A stretch of 64,000 bases of DNA from Sporomusaceae bacterium (GTDB lineage Bacteria; Bacillota_C; Negativicutes; Sporomusales_B; UBA7701), in NCBI GenBank assembly GCA_022839045.1, contig JALHDI010000002.1:12042-76041 (forward strand), written 5' to 3'. Positions within the stretch are counted from its first letter, which is position 1. Each line of letters starts with the position of its first letter. This document shows positions 16,426-25,530 of this stretch, piece by piece. The notes under the pieces are model-generated. The model did not search any database. It saw only the letters and a program-made list of their open reading frames with translations, and was not told the origin of the DNA. Made by a program: the position numbers and the translations under genes.

Positions 16426-17787
16426 TTAGTGGCCGACAGTGTGCGTTTCCTGGGCGAGCTGGTCGAGGGATTTGCCTTTGGTTTCCTTCTTGACGAACAG
16501 GAAGGCTGCCAGGGCGCCGATAATCGCCGGGATTACGTAGAAGAGGAAGGACATCTGCGGGCCGAGCTTCATGCTCATGATAGCCCCGGCCACGATCGGG
16601 GCGAGTGCGCCGCCGAGACGGCCGAACGCCTGGCACCAGGCGACGCCGGTGTTGCGGAACTCGGTCGGGTAGCCTTCGGCCATGAGGGGCTGTACGGCGG
16701 TGATGGCGTAGTTGATGGCGAAGCCCATGAAGATGTTGGCCGCCAGGATGATGCCGAAGCCGCCGCTGACGAAGGCCATGATGACGATCGATACGCCGCC
16801 GAGCAGGTAGCTCATGATGAGGTTCGGCCGGCGGCCGATGATCTCGGCGACGAAGCCGGTGGAACAGTTGGCGATTACGGCGGCGGCGTTGTTGGCGATG
16901 GCCAGCGCATAGGCGGAGGTGAGCTTGAAGCCTTTCTCAAGCATGAGGGAGGGCAGCCAGGCGTTGAGGCCGTATACGGTGAAGCAGCCGCAGAAGTAGG
17001 TGATCCAGACGCCGGCGGTGATCATCCAGTAATCCTTGGAGAAGAGGGCCGCGGGGCCGACGACTTTAGGCTTCGGCGGGACGACGAGGGCTTCGGGGTC
17101 ACGCGGGGTGACCTTGCCGGTGGCAGTGTGCTCGATGTACTCGAGGATCTTGATGGCTTCCGCTTTGCGGCCCTTGCCGGCCAGCCAGTACGCCGACTCG
17201 TGCATCCTGAAGTAGAGGAAGAGGGCGTAGAGGGCGGGTGCGCCGCCGATGAGGTAGCAGATGCGCCAGCCGTAGTGGGGGACGAGCAGGGTGGGGATGA
17301 GGCCGCCGAGCACCCAGCCGACGATCATCCAGGCCATGCCGAAGGTGATGAAGAGGGCGCGGCGCGGCGTAGGCGTGGATTCGGAGAAGATGGTGGTGAC
17401 GACGGGGATACAGGCGCCCAGACCGACGCCGGCCATCACGCGGAAGAAGGCGAATTGCTCGAAGCTGGTGGCGAAGTAGATGGGGATGGTAAGTATCGAG
17501 TAGGTGGCGATCGAGTAAACGAGGGTATTGCGGCGGCCGACCTTGTCGGAGACGATGCCGGAAATCGCACCGCCGATTATCAGGCCGAAGAGGCTCCACG
17601 ACGACAGGCTGCCCATCGCGACTTTGTCCAAATGCCATTCGGCGGCAATTTGCGGCATGGTATAGGAAACAACCATATAATCATAGCCATCGAAAACCAT
17701 CGACATGCCGAGGAAGAAAAATACCGACCAGGTAAACTTGTTTACCCCAAAGGAGTCAATTACTTCAGAGATGGTAAAGTTTTTCAC
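16426..17787 (-). CDS. MFS transporter, AAHS (aromatic acid:H+ symporter)-like
   Basis: A 453-residue, 12-helix major facilitator. GYDYMVVSYTMPQI in helix 1, the loop signature SDKVGRRNT, and the arrangement around RVMAGVGLGACIPV fit the AAHS/sugar-porter-like group that imports aromatic and short organic acids with protons. The start is GTG 17787 with AAAGGAG nine bases upstream. It is the last gene of a leftward set with a TetR regulator and a zinc-ribbon protein that begins at a sigma-54 promoter. It may supply substrate to the molybdenum enzymes of this island. Confidence 0.82.
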   Translation of the reverse strand: MKNFTISEVIDSFGVNKFTWSVFFFLGMSMVFDGYDYMVVSYTMPQIAAEWHLDKVAMGSLSSWSLFGLIIGGAISGIVSDKVGRRNTLVYSIATYSILTIPIYFATSFEQFAFFRVMAGVGLGACIPVVTTIFSESTPTPRRALFITFGMAWMIVGWVLGGLIPTLLVPHYGWRICYLIGGAPALYALFLYFRMHESAYWLAGKGRKAEAIKILEYIEHTATGKVTPRDPEALVVPPKPKVVGPAALFSKDYWMITAGVWITYFCGCFTVYGLNAWLPSLMLEKGFKLTSAYALAIANNAAAVIANCSTGFVAEIIGRRPNLIMSYLLGGVSIVIMAFVSGGFGIILAANIFMGFAINYAITAVQPLMAEGYPTEFRNTGVAWCQAFGRLGGALAPIVAGAIMSMKLGPQMSFLFYVIPAIIGALAAFLFVKKETKGKSLDQLAQETHTVGH

Positions 17788-17860
17788 TTTTTCATTCTCC
17801 TTTCGCTAACCCACTGTGTAACGCGAGGTTCTTCGGAAAAACTGACAGGTTGTTTTGAGA

Positions 17861-18466
17861 TCATGAATCCTCTGTGTCCGTGGTGGCACTTTGCGGGGCG
17901 CTCCGCCGGTATCCCGGCGCCGTCAGACCCCCGATCAGTATTTCGGCAGCTCTTGTCATCGCGTTATTGAATGTGATGTTGTTTTGAGCGAGAAATTGAA
18001 AGTCGAGTAGTTGATCAACTGTACCATTGTATATCTTATTCAGAATGACCAAGTCTACCTTTGCCAGTTCCCCTTTTTGTGTCCCTTCGTTAAAAATCTG
18101 TTCCAGCATCCGCCACCTTTCCACAAAAAATTTCTCAAATTTCTTCCATTCCTGGGGCATAAAGCGTCGGATATCCTCGATCACCTGCATGGTGACCGGG
18201 CCGAACCCCTTAGGGTTTAAGATCAGCAGGGCCTTGACCCTGTCGACGGTGTCGAGGTTCTCGTCGTCGACGATGCCGGCAATCTGCTGCCGCAGGTCGG
18301 CCAGGATGGTGTCAAGAACTGATTCTATCAGGTCTTCCTTGGAGCTGAAGTGATCGTAGATCGCCCGCTTGCTGATGCTCAGTTCGCGGGCCAGGTCGGC
18401 GGTGGTGAACTTGATGCCGCGCACGTTCATCTGGCGCAAAGCAGCCGCCAAAATTCTGTTTCGCAA
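17861..18466 (-). CDS. TetR/AcrR-family transcriptional regulator
   Basis: A 201-residue regulator with an N-terminal helix-turn-helix (FTTADLARELSISKRAIYDHFSSKEDL, residues 20-46) and a divergent ligand-binding C-terminal part. The start is TTG 18466, six bases after GGAGGTG. A near-perfect inverted repeat at 18482-18507 lies just upstream and is the likely operator, so the gene is probably self-regulated. It precedes the transporter gene by 73 bases, suggesting that it controls uptake. Confidence 0.85.
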   Translation of the reverse strand: MRNRILAAALRQMNVRGIKFTTADLARELSISKRAIYDHFSSKEDLIESVLDTILADLRQQIAGIVDDENLDTVDRVKALLILNPKGFGPVTMQVIEDIRRFMPQEWKKFEKFFVERWRMLEQIFNEGTQKGELAKVDLVILNKIYNGTVDQLLDFQFLAQNNITFNNAMTRAAEILIGGLTAPGYRRSAPQSATTDTEDS

Positions 18467-18481
18467 CTGGACACCTCCCTC

Positions 18482-18507
18482 GGTACTGACATAGTTTCGT
18501 TAGTACC
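18482..18507. promoter_or_regulatory. Probable TetR operator
   Basis: GGTACTGAC and GTTAGTACC form an inverted repeat with one mismatch across a spacer of eight bases. It lies 16 bases upstream of the TetR start codon, a typical place for an autoregulatory site. Confidence 0.65.
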
Positions 18508-18518
18508 ACAAAGAATTT

Positions 18519-18551
18519 GGGGGAGGCTGATAAGGCGACTTATACTCCCCC
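18519..18551 (-). terminator. Hairpin between zinc-ribbon gene and TetR gene
   Basis: GGGGGAG/CTCCCCC with inner TGATAAG/CTTATA pairing. Read on the - strand it is followed by AAATTCTTT, a weak U tract. It may partly stop the sigma-54 transcript before the TetR gene. Confidence 0.4.
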
Positions 18552-18632
18552 GATCACGGCTATGTTTGTGCCGATGGCGTCCGACTGCCGTCAACCACCA
18601 CCCCATGGACTAATTGGCAATGTTTATAAGGC

Positions 18633-18776
18633 CTATTTCTCGGCTTTTTCTTCGGCAGGCAGTTCGGTTTTGCAGAAGGGACAGACTTTCTGCTTTACGC
18701 CGCCGATCGAGGCGATCTTCTTTTTGCAGTTCGGGCACTCTTGAGGCTTAGCTACTCCACCTGGGCGAAAACACAT
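18633..18776 (-). CDS. Small zinc-ribbon protein (47 aa)
   Basis: A 47-residue protein beginning MCFRPGGVAKPQ with two CxxC pairs, CPNC and CPFC, 14 residues apart, the layout of a single zinc ribbon, and an acidic tail EEKAEK. AGGAGG sits 10 bases before ATG 18776. It is the first gene downstream of the sigma-54 promoter at 18867-18882. A second, larger MC-starting zinc-ribbon gene (34002) closes another transcript of the same apparent regulon, so these small proteins may be partners or chaperones of the molybdenum enzymes. That role is inference. Confidence 0.8.
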   Translation of the reverse strand: MCFRPGGVAKPQECPNCKKKIASIGGVKQKVCPFCKTELPAEEKAEK

Positions 18777-18866
18777 TTTCGAGATACCTCCTGAATTTTT
18801 TGTTGTTGGGGGATATGCTTGGCCCCCTGTTTGTAGTGCTGTTGGGCATGTTCGTTACCAATAATA

Positions 18867-18882
18867 TGCAATAAGCGTGCCA
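18867..18882 (-). promoter_or_regulatory. Sigma-54 promoter, leftward unit
   Basis: On the - strand it reads TGGCACGCTTATTGCA, a full match to TGGCAC-N5-TTGCW. Transcription would start near 18855 and reach the zinc-ribbon gene after about 80 bases. Two conserved upstream elements lie at 18959-18970 and 19025-19055. Confidence 0.9.
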
Positions 18883-18958
18883 GCTTCGCAGCGGTTGCCC
18901 GAAGCGGTTCCGCTGCCGGGCTGCCGGGCTCTACCGGGCTGCGGAATACGGCGGTTTC

Positions 18959-18970
18959 ATCTCTTTTTGG
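18959..18970 (-). promoter_or_regulatory. Second conserved element upstream of sigma-54 promoter
   Basis: On the - strand CCAAAAAGAGAT, ending exactly 76 bases before the -24 box. The same 12 bases occur at 30647-30658, and CCAAAAAG recurs at 21758, each 76 bases from its promoter. A lower-affinity activator site is the likely meaning. Confidence 0.65.
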
Positions 18971-19024
18971 CGCTGCGTTTTTCGTTCTCAAATTGGTACG
19001 GCCGGCGAATCGCCGGTCGCGGAC

Positions 19025-19055
19025 CAATCCTTTTTTGCGAATTCAGTGTCATTTT
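19025..19055 (-). promoter_or_regulatory. Conserved enhancer-like element (activator site), copy 1
   Basis: On the - strand AAAATGACACT, four variable bases, TCGCAAAAA, one variable base, GGATTG. It lies 142 bases upstream of the sigma-54 promoter at 18882. Copies are at 21671 and 30558. The position and conservation fit the binding site of the activator encoded next door. Confidence 0.8.
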
Positions 19056-19103
19056 GGAACCGGGCCGGCGTTGCGGCGGTTTGTAAAGCGGTGACGGGGG
19101 GGA

Positions 19104-19137
19104 GGGCAAAAAAAAGCTCCCTGCTCGGGAGCTTTTC
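19104..19137 (-). terminator. Rho-independent terminator of the sigma-54 activator gene
   Basis: On the - strand AAAGCTCCC, a small loop and GGGAGCTTTTTTTT form a classical terminator 25 bases after the stop at 19161. Confidence 0.85.
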
Positions 19138-19160
19138 GCTTGTCGGTGTCAGTAAGCGCC

Positions 19161-21329
19161 TTAGTAATCGATTTTGAAGTCCTTGAGTTTTCTGTACAGG
19201 GTCGAACGGCTTATTCCCAGCACTTCGGCCGCAGTGCGGGGGCAGTTGTTGGCGTGGAGCAGGGCGGCCTCGATGGCGGCTTTTTCGAGTTTTTCCAGGC
19301 AGAGGATTTCGCCGAACTTCTTGCTGGCGTCGCTCATTTCGTTCGGTTTGACCGGACAGGAATCGACGAGTATGTAGTTGGGCAGGTTTTCCGGTTTGAT
19401 AATGTCGCCCTGGGCGGTGTTGACGGCGTGGATTATGGCGTTCTGCAGCTGTCGCACGTTGCCCGGCCATTGGTATTCGCTGATTTTCTTCTGGGCCGCC
19501 GGGCTGATCTGGGGGATTTTCCAGTGGTGGCGCTGGCAGTATTGTTCGATGAAGTGTCTGACGAGCAGTTCGATGTCGCCGCTTCTTTCCCGCAGGGGCG
19601 GGATGCTGATGGTCAGCACCGATACGCGGAAGTACAGATCTTCCCGGAATTGGCCGTCCTTGACCATCTTGTAGAGATCCTTGTTGGTGGCGACGATTAT
19701 CCTGAAGTCGACTTTTTTGTAACGGTTGCCGCCGACCCTCATGACCTGCTTATCTTCGAGGGTTCTTAGCAGCACAGCCTGGAGTTCGAGCGGCATGTCG
19801 CCGATTTCGTCGAGGAAGAGCGTTCCCCCGTGGGCGAGCTCGATTTTGCCGGCTTTGCCGCTCCGTTCTGCGCCGGTGAAGCTGCCGCCTTCGTAGCCGA
19901 ACAGTTCGCTGCCGATAAGTTCGCGGGGCATGGCGGCGCAGTTTACCGCCATGAACGGGCCCTCGGGACGATGGATGTTGTGGATGGCCTGGGCGAAGAG
20001 CTCTTTGCCTGTGCCGCTTTCGCCAGTGAGCATGATGTTTTCGGCCGAGGCGGCGAAGCGTTGGGCCAAAGCGATGGTTTTTTTGAAGTCGGGGTTGTCG
20101 GTGATGATGTCTGCGAAAGTATGGACGGCCATGCCGTTGGTTCTGGCACTCGCCTGGGCGGCCGCTTTCTCGGCGGAGATGAGCTTCAGGACGGCGACGT
20201 TAAGTTCGCTGGTTTGTTGGTTGATTATCGGGCGGATAACCACCTGGAACGGGAGTTGCCGGTCATTGCCGACGCCGATCTGTTCGTCGACGCGGGCGAC
20301 TTCGCCTTTTGCCGCGATGGACATCAGCTGTGAGTCGCGGCTGAGGAATTCCCGGATGTTGCGCTTGCCGACATCTTCGTGCCGAAGCTTGAGGATGCGC
20401 ATGCCGTCCCGGTTGGTGAAGATGATTGTCCCGTTCCGGTCTACAGCCACGATGCCTTCCTCGACGAAAGCCATGGTGGCGTTTAGCGTGTGGTGGACGG
20501 CGATGAGCTTATCGGTCGTGTTGCGGAGGTGGTTGTCAAGGGTTTTGATTTTCTTGTTGGCGCTGCAGAGCTCGTTGACGGTCTTGGTGAGCCGCAGCCC
20601 GGTTTCGATGGCCACGGCCATGGAGGTGGTGAGCGCGAAGCTGTGCATGCTGAGGTTTTTGAGGGTATCCTCCCCCGGCGGGTCCTGCATGGGCGGGCTG
20701 AGCAGCACCAGGGCGGCCTGGACGACGCCATTTTCGTCCTGGATCGGCGCTGCCGAGGCGATGCTGTTCTGAAAGGCCACGCAGTAATGCTCCGGGCCTA
20801 AGAGCTGTACGGGCCGTTTGAGGCGGAAGCACAGTTCGTGGGCGGTGGTGCCTTCGGTATGTTCGTCGGCGACGATGCCCGTACGGGAGGTGCGGTCGGA
20901 GAAGAGGGGCGGGAATTTGCGCCAATCACCTTCGTTGAGCAGAACGACGCCGGTTTTGTCAAATAGGTAGAGGAGGTAGCCGCAAGAGAACAGCAGATTT
21001 TTGAAGGAGCGGGCCAGCGAGTTGGTGATATCGATGAGCAAGCGGTGCTGGTCGAGGAGCTTCGAAAGCTGCTCGGGCTCGATGTGGGGACTGGTCACCA
21101 CGGTGTTGGGATTGACCCCCAGGTTGCGGGACCGGATCCACGACGCGGCGACTTCCCGGTCCATATAAGGATAGTCGCGCGGGTCTTCGGACTCGTTCTG
21201 CAGGAAAACCTGCTTGTACTGCAACAGGGCCTGCCAACGTTTATAGGATACCAGTTCGCTGTTGGGCATGGCCTCGTCGCTGGCGAAGAAACTAACTTGT
21301 TCGGCTGTGGATTTTTCGCTCCGGCTCAT
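19161..21329 (-). CDS. Sigma-54-dependent transcriptional activator, AcoR-like
   Basis: A 722-residue enhancer-binding protein. The N-terminal 330 residues hold a GAF-like sensor of the AcoR type ([14 protein letters not shown], then a segment with [17 protein letters not shown]). A PAS domain follows ([20 protein letters not shown]). The AAA+ domain has Walker A GESGTGKE, the sigma-54 contact loop as GSFTGA, and Walker [13 protein letters not shown]. The C-terminus is a Fis-type HTH ([19 protein letters not shown]). No receiver domain is present, so a small molecule is the probable signal. ATG 21329 follows AGGTGAG; an upstream TTG at 21371 lacks an SD. It sits at the centre of three sigma-54 promoters. 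Confidence 0.93.
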   Translation of the reverse strand: MSRSEKSTAEQVSFFASDEAMPNSELVSYKRWQALLQYKQVFLQNESEDPRDYPYMDREVAASWIRSRNLGVNPNTVVTSPHIEPEQLSKLLDQHRLLIDITNSLARSFKNLLFSCGYLLYLFDKTGVVLLNEGDWRKFPPLFSDRTSRTGIVADEHTEGTTAHELCFRLKRPVQLLGPEHYCVAFQNSIASAAPIQDENGVVQAALVLLSPPMQDPPGEDTLKNLSMHSFALTTSMAVAIETGLRLTKTVNELCSANKKIKTLDNHLRNTTDKLIAVHHTLNATMAFVEEGIVAVDRNGTIIFTNRDGMRILKLRHEDVGKRNIREFLSRDSQLMSIAAKGEVARVDEQIGVGNDRQLPFQVVIRPIINQQTSELNVAVLKLISAEKAAAQASARTNGMAVHTFADIITDNPDFKKTIALAQRFAASAENIMLTGESGTGKELFAQAIHNIHRPEGPFMAVNCAAMPRELIGSELFGYEGGSFTGAERSGKAGKIELAHGGTLFLDEIGDMPLELQAVLLRTLEDKQVMRVGGNRYKKVDFRIIVATNKDLYKMVKDGQFREDLYFRVSVLTISIPPLRERSGDIELLVRHFIEQYCQRHHWKIPQISPAAQKKISEYQWPGNVRQLQNAIIHAVNTAQGDIIKPENLPNYILVDSCPVKPNEMSDASKKFGEILCLEKLEKAAIEAALLHANNCPRTAAEVLGISRSTLYRKLKDFKIDY

Positions 21330-21352
21330 AGTGCTCACCTGCACTTTCTCCA

Positions 21353-21429
21353 TGTTTATATTTGGAAGCAACGGGTGAGGTGTGTTTATATCTAAGCCCT
21401 TAGGACGACCCTTGTTTATTCATGTTTAT
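21353..21429. repeat. Four TGTTTAT boxes upstream of the activator gene
   Basis: TGTTTAT occurs at 21353, 21383, 21413 and 21423, that is at spacings of 30, 30 and 10 bases. All are on one face of the helix. They lie directly upstream of the activator's start, where a regulator of its own expression would bind. No protein can be assigned. Confidence 0.5.
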
Positions 21430-21670
21430 TCGCAGAAGTGCACAGCTATACAAATTAATTCTACCCCAATAACTTATTTTTTTCCAGCCTCAAGATCGTG
21501 AAAAATGTCCCATACCTTGGGTTTGTTCTTGAAAATTCGCAATATTCGTTAACGATCGGCGGAATAGATGGCAATGCTTACGCTTACGAGGCCCTAGGGG
21601 CCTTTATTTATTGCCGTCGCCGCTTCCGGTCGAGCGACGTGGTGGATGGTTACAGCGGTCGATGAGTTCC
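21430..21670. other. Intergenic stretch between activator gene and first enhancer element
   Basis: No coding sequence is supported. It should hold the promoter of the leftward activator gene, but no -35/-10 pair stands out. A GC hairpin with a T-rich tail, AGGCC/GGCCT, lies at 21587-21610 and could insulate the rightward unit. Confidence 0.4.
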
Positions 21671-21701
21671 AAAATGACACTACAATCGCAAAAAAGGATT
21701 G
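21671..21701 (+). promoter_or_regulatory. Conserved enhancer-like element, copy 2
   Basis: AAAATGACACT, four variable bases, TCGCAAAAA, A, GGATTG. It is 144 bases upstream of the sigma-54 promoter at 21846 and is preceded by TTCC, as in copy 1. Confidence 0.8.
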
Positions 21702-21757
21702 ACGTACAAGCGGTTCGGTCTATTTGCGCAACCTGCGGGGAAAATGGCGCCCGAACC

Positions 21758-21769
21758 CCAAAAAGTTCC
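21758..21769 (+). promoter_or_regulatory. Second conserved element upstream of sigma-54 promoter
   Basis: CCAAAAAGTTCC, ending 76 bases before the -24 box. It shares CCAAAAAG with the equivalents at 18959 and 30647, and a GACACTTGA string follows shortly after, recalling the longer element. Confidence 0.5.
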
Positions 21770-21845
21770 GCGACACTTGAATTTGACGCGGGGAAAATAC
21801 GACGGCGTCGTCGTTTACGCGTTGCTGATAAGGTTTGCGGAAGCC

Positions 21846-21861
21846 TGGCACGTTTATTGCA
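21846..21861 (+). promoter_or_regulatory. Sigma-54 promoter, transporter and oxidoreductase unit
   Basis: TGGCACGTTTATTGCA, a full consensus match. Start of transcription is expected near 21873, leaving a leader of about 135 bases before the first gene at 22010. Confidence 0.9.
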
Positions 21862-22009
21862 GTAGTACGGGAGGGGTCGAGTTTGCCGCCGGAGCAAGTC
21901 TGTCCGGAAATTACCGCGAAGGAGGTCTGAACGCCGCGTTTTCTATGAGGCATTATGAGAGTACGGTTATTTCCGCTCTTCGGACTTTAGCTTTTGGGGG
22001 TATCGTTTG

Positions 22010-23278
22010 ATGAATTATGATTCGCACAGATGGGTGTCGCTGGTGGCGTGTACAATCGCCAGCATGTGCACCGGTCTTTCTTACGCCTGGAGCGTGTTCC
22101 AGAAACCGTTGGTCAGCCTGTTCAACTGGTCGCCGGCTGATGTTTCGCTGTCTTTTACGCTGATCATGTCCACGGCGGCCACGACGGCGATTTTTGCGGG
22201 CAAGGCGCTGGATTACGTCCAGCCGCGGCATTTGATCCTGCTGGGCGGGGCGCTGTTCGGCGCCGGCATCGGCGGTATGGGATTCATCAGCTCGCTGTCG
22301 CAACTGTATGTGTGTGCAGTGCTGGCGGGGATAGGCCTGGGAACGGTTTATCCGGGCGGAACGATGGCCAATATGGTGCGCTTCTTCCCCGATAAGCGAG
22401 GCCTGGTTTCCGGACTGCTGACCGGAGGCTGCGGCGTGGGCCCGGTGATTTGGGCGCCGGTATCTGTGACCTTGGTGTCCCAGTTTGGGGTGCTGACGAC
22501 GTTGAAAATTATCGGGGTCGCCCTGGTGGTGATCATCGGCGTCGCGTCGGTGGTGGTGAAAACGGCGCCGGACGGATACCGTCCCGCGGGATGGGTGCCA
22601 GCCACCAGCGTTGTGCAGGCGTCTTTCGGGGTGGATAAGACGTGGCAGCAGATGCTGAAGGACCCGTCGTTCTACTTTTTGGCGTGCATGCTGACGCTTG
22701 GCTATATCAACGGCATGATGATGATCGGGCATGCCTCGCCGATCGCCCAGGACCTGATAAAGCTGACCCCTCAGGCGGCAGCGGTCGTCGTAGGCCTGCT
22801 GGCGATATTCAATACCAGCGGGCGGGTCTGCTGGGGCTGGGTTTCCGATAAGATCGGCCGTACTCCGGTTGTCGTGGTGCTGTTCATTCTGGGAGGAACG
22901 GGCATGGCCGCGCTGACCCAGGTATCGAGCTATTTCCCCTTTGTCGCCGTTGTGGCGCTCCTGGGTCTGTGCTACGGCGGGTTTATGGCCCTTATCGCCC
23001 CGTTTACGGCCGATTTCTTCGGCACCAAGAACCTCGGGGTGAATTTCGGGATCATGTTCCTGACAGTGGCGATCGCGGCGTACGTCGGACCGCTGTTGGC
23101 GGCGATGGCCAAACAGGCTTACGGCGATTACCGGATGGCGTTCGTTGTCGCGATATTTGTCAATATTGCCGGCCTGCTCCTGTTCGGGGCGTTCAGGTTA
23201 TACAGGAACAGAAGGGCGGCACAAGATAAAGCGGCGCAAGATCTTCTTCCCGCGATGGAAAATCAGGCGCTGAAGTAA
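22010..23278 (+). CDS. MFS transporter, OFA (oxalate/formate antiporter)-like
   Basis: A 422-residue major facilitator with 12 predicted helices. WVSLVACTIASMCTGLSYAWSVFQKP at the start and GWVSDKIGRTPVV in the central loop are typical of the OFA family, which exchanges or imports small carboxylates. I start at ATG 22010 rather than the adjacent TTG 22007. It is the first gene behind the sigma-54 promoter and is followed after 10 bases by a molybdopterin oxidoreductase, so it likely brings in that enzyme's substrate or removes its product. Confidence 0.85.
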   Translation: MNYDSHRWVSLVACTIASMCTGLSYAWSVFQKPLVSLFNWSPADVSLSFTLIMSTAATTAIFAGKALDYVQPRHLILLGGALFGAGIGGMGFISSLSQLYVCAVLAGIGLGTVYPGGTMANMVRFFPDKRGLVSGLLTGGCGVGPVIWAPVSVTLVSQFGVLTTLKIIGVALVVIIGVASVVVKTAPDGYRPAGWVPATSVVQASFGVDKTWQQMLKDPSFYFLACMLTLGYINGMMMIGHASPIAQDLIKLTPQAAAVVVGLLAIFNTSGRVCWGWVSDKIGRTPVVVVLFILGGTGMAALTQVSSYFPFVAVVALLGLCYGGFMALIAPFTADFFGTKNLGVNFGIMFLTVAIAAYVGPLLAAMAKQAYGDYRMAFVVAIFVNIAGLLLFGAFRLYRNRRAAQDKAAQDLLPAMENQALK

Positions 23279-23288
23279 GGGGGGCAAT

Positions 23289-25529
23289 ATGAGCAAAAGT
23301 GTCGATTTAGAGCAAGAGGGTATCGAAGTAAAGAAATCGTGCTGTTATTTCTGTCACCAAAACTGTGGTGTGTTGGCGTATGTCAAGGACGGCAAGGTGC
23401 TGGCCATCGAGGGCGACCCCAGCTTTCCCACCAACGAGGGCGGGTTATGCTGCCGGGGCAATATCGCTTTGAAGCATCTCGATCATCCCGCGCGCGTCAA
23501 TTATCCGCTCAAACGGGTCGGGAAGCGCGGCGAGGGCAAGTGGGAGCAGATTCCCTGGGACCAGGCGCTGGACGAGATTGCCGCCAAGCTGGCCGCGATC
23601 CGCGATGAATTCGGTGCGGAGGCGGTGGCAACGGCCGGAGGCACATCGCGCACCGACGACTGGGCCCGCCGCCGGTTCATGAATCTTTTCGGCAGCCCGA
23701 ACTGTTTCCACAACTCCCATCTGTGCTGGATACCTACTTTTATGGTGGAGACGGCCATCTATGGCTGGTGCCCGTTCGATCTTGACCTGGGGACGAGCCG
23801 CTGCCTGGTGCTGTGGGGCCAGAACCCCGGCGCGTCGAGCATGCCGGAGATGCACCATATTCGCGAGCTTCAGGCGAAGGGGCTCAAAGTGATCGTCATC
23901 GACCCGCGCTTCACCGAGACGGCCGCTAAAGCCGATATGTGGCTGCCGCTACGGCCCGGCTCCGACCTGGCGCTGGCCCTGGCATGGGTGAACGTCATCA
24001 TCCATGAAGGGTTGTACGACGCGGAGTTCGTAACCGAGTACTGCGAGGGCTTCGGCGAGTTGGCCGACCATGTCGAGCAGTTCACGCCGGAATGGGCGGC
24101 GCCGCTCACCTGGCTGACGCCGGAGCAGATCCGCGAGAGCGCTTATATGTATGCGACCTGCAAGCCCGGCAATATTCAGTGGGGCGTGGCCATCGACCAA
24201 CTCGGCAAATCGGCCGGCGCGGCGATGCACGCCCGGGCCCTGTTGCGGGCGCTGACCGGCAACCTCGATTGCCCCGGGTCCGATCTCCTGACCGGTCCAA
24301 GCCAGGATTCGATCACCGATGAGGAGATGGAAGCCAACGATATGCTGCCGGAGGAGCAGAAGGCGAAGCAGATCGGCGCCGACCGCTTCAAACTGGTTAC
24401 CTGGCCGGGTTATGGGCGGATCGCCGAACTGGCCAAGAAGCACTGGGACAAGGCGCCGACCGCCGAGTGGATGTGCGAGGCCCATCCGCCGTCTGTCTTC
24501 AACGCCATCCTGACGGGCAAGCCTTATCAAATCAAGGCTTTGCTGGTGGCGGCCACCAATCCGGTCAATTCCTACGGCCAGAGCAAGATGACGCTGGAGG
24601 CGCTCAGGAAGGTCGACTTCATGGTGACGTGCGAGTACTGGATGACGCCGACGGCTGCGCTGTCCGATTACGTGCTGCCGATCGCCGGCGCCCTCGAACG
24701 GCCGACGATCACCAATTCCTACGGCTGCGCGGATTTCTTGCTCTGCTCGCAGCGGGCCATTCAGCCGATGTACGAGCGGCGCAACGATTACAACTTCTGG
24801 CGCGATCTGGGCATGCGGATGGGCCAGGCGGAGATGTGGCCGTGGGAGACGGTGGAGGATGCCTACCACTACCGCATCGAGCCACTCGGCTACGGCGCCG
24901 AGAGCTACGACGAGTTCGTCGAGCTGTACCGTTTCCACTTCCCGGAGCGGGAGTATTTCAAGTATAAGCGGATCGGCTTCGGCACCCCGTCGGGGAAAGT
25001 CGAGCTTTATTCCACCACTCTCAAGGAGCTCGGCTACCCGCCGCTGCCCGAGTATGTCGGCCCGGCCGAGAACGAAGAGGACGACCCCGAACTGGCGAAG
25101 GAGTATCCGCTGGTGCTGACGACCGGCAACGGGTTTATGCCGTTCCACCATTCCGAGCACTTCCAGATCAAGGAGCTGAGGTTCCTCCGCCACGAGCCCC
25201 GGGTCGAGATCAACCCGGCGACGGCGGCCGAGCTGGGGATTGCGGAGGACGACTGGGTCTGGATCGAGACCCGCCGCGGCCGGATCAAGCAGAAGGCTTC
25301 GCTGACGCAAGGGGTCGCCCCTCGGGTTATCGTGACCGAGCGCGGCTGGTGGTTCCCGGAACGGAGCATGACCGAGCCGGAGCTGGGCGGCTGTCTGGAG
25401 TCGAACACCAACGTGCTGACAAGCGTCGCCGACGAGCATTGCGACCCGATAAGCGGCACCTGGGCCAACCGGGGCCTGCTGTGCCGGGTTTACAAGGTGA
25501 ACGGCGCGGACGCGAAGGAGGGGAAATAA
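23289..25529 (+). CDS. Molybdopterin-dependent oxidoreductase, DMSO reductase family (first)
   Basis: A 746-residue catalytic subunit. The N-terminal 4Fe-4S site is CYFCHQNC plus a later cysteine in GGLCCRGN. The cofactor-binding domains follow in the usual order (WDQALDEIAAKLAAI, VIVIDPRFTETAAKADMWLPLRPGSDLALA, ATNPVNSYGQSKM) and the C-terminal dinucleotide-binding domain begins near LVLTTGNGFMPFHHSEH. The likely metal ligand is the cysteine in NSHLCWIP. No Tat signal is present, so it acts in the cytoplasm. The Fe-S and NrfD genes downstream make a three-subunit complex likely. The substrate is unknown; the acetylene hydratase/thiosulfate reductase-like branch is my best guess. Confidence 0.88.
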   Translation: MSKSVDLEQEGIEVKKSCCYFCHQNCGVLAYVKDGKVLAIEGDPSFPTNEGGLCCRGNIALKHLDHPARVNYPLKRVGKRGEGKWEQIPWDQALDEIAAKLAAIRDEFGAEAVATAGGTSRTDDWARRRFMNLFGSPNCFHNSHLCWIPTFMVETAIYGWCPFDLDLGTSRCLVLWGQNPGASSMPEMHHIRELQAKGLKVIVIDPRFTETAAKADMWLPLRPGSDLALALAWVNVIIHEGLYDAEFVTEYCEGFGELADHVEQFTPEWAAPLTWLTPEQIRESAYMYATCKPGNIQWGVAIDQLGKSAGAAMHARALLRALTGNLDCPGSDLLTGPSQDSITDEEMEANDMLPEEQKAKQIGADRFKLVTWPGYGRIAELAKKHWDKAPTAEWMCEAHPPSVFNAILTGKPYQIKALLVAATNPVNSYGQSKMTLEALRKVDFMVTCEYWMTPTAALSDYVLPIAGALERPTITNSYGCADFLLCSQRAIQPMYERRNDYNFWRDLGMRMGQAEMWPWETVEDAYHYRIEPLGYGAESYDEFVELYRFHFPEREYFKYKRIGFGTPSGKVELYSTTLKELGYPPLPEYVGPAENEEDDPELAKEYPLVLTTGNGFMPFHHSEHFQIKELRFLRHEPRVEINPATAAELGIAEDDWVWIETRRGRIKQKASLTQGVAPRVIVTERGWWFPERSMTEPELGGCLESNTNVLTSVADEHCDPISGTWANRGLLCRVYKVNGADAKEGK

Positions 25530-25530
25530 G

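Noticed and set aside
16429..17970. A 513-codon open frame on the + strand
   Set aside because: It is antisense to the AAHS-type transporter gene, with composition of a shadow frame (Asp/Gly/Glu-rich) and no SD.
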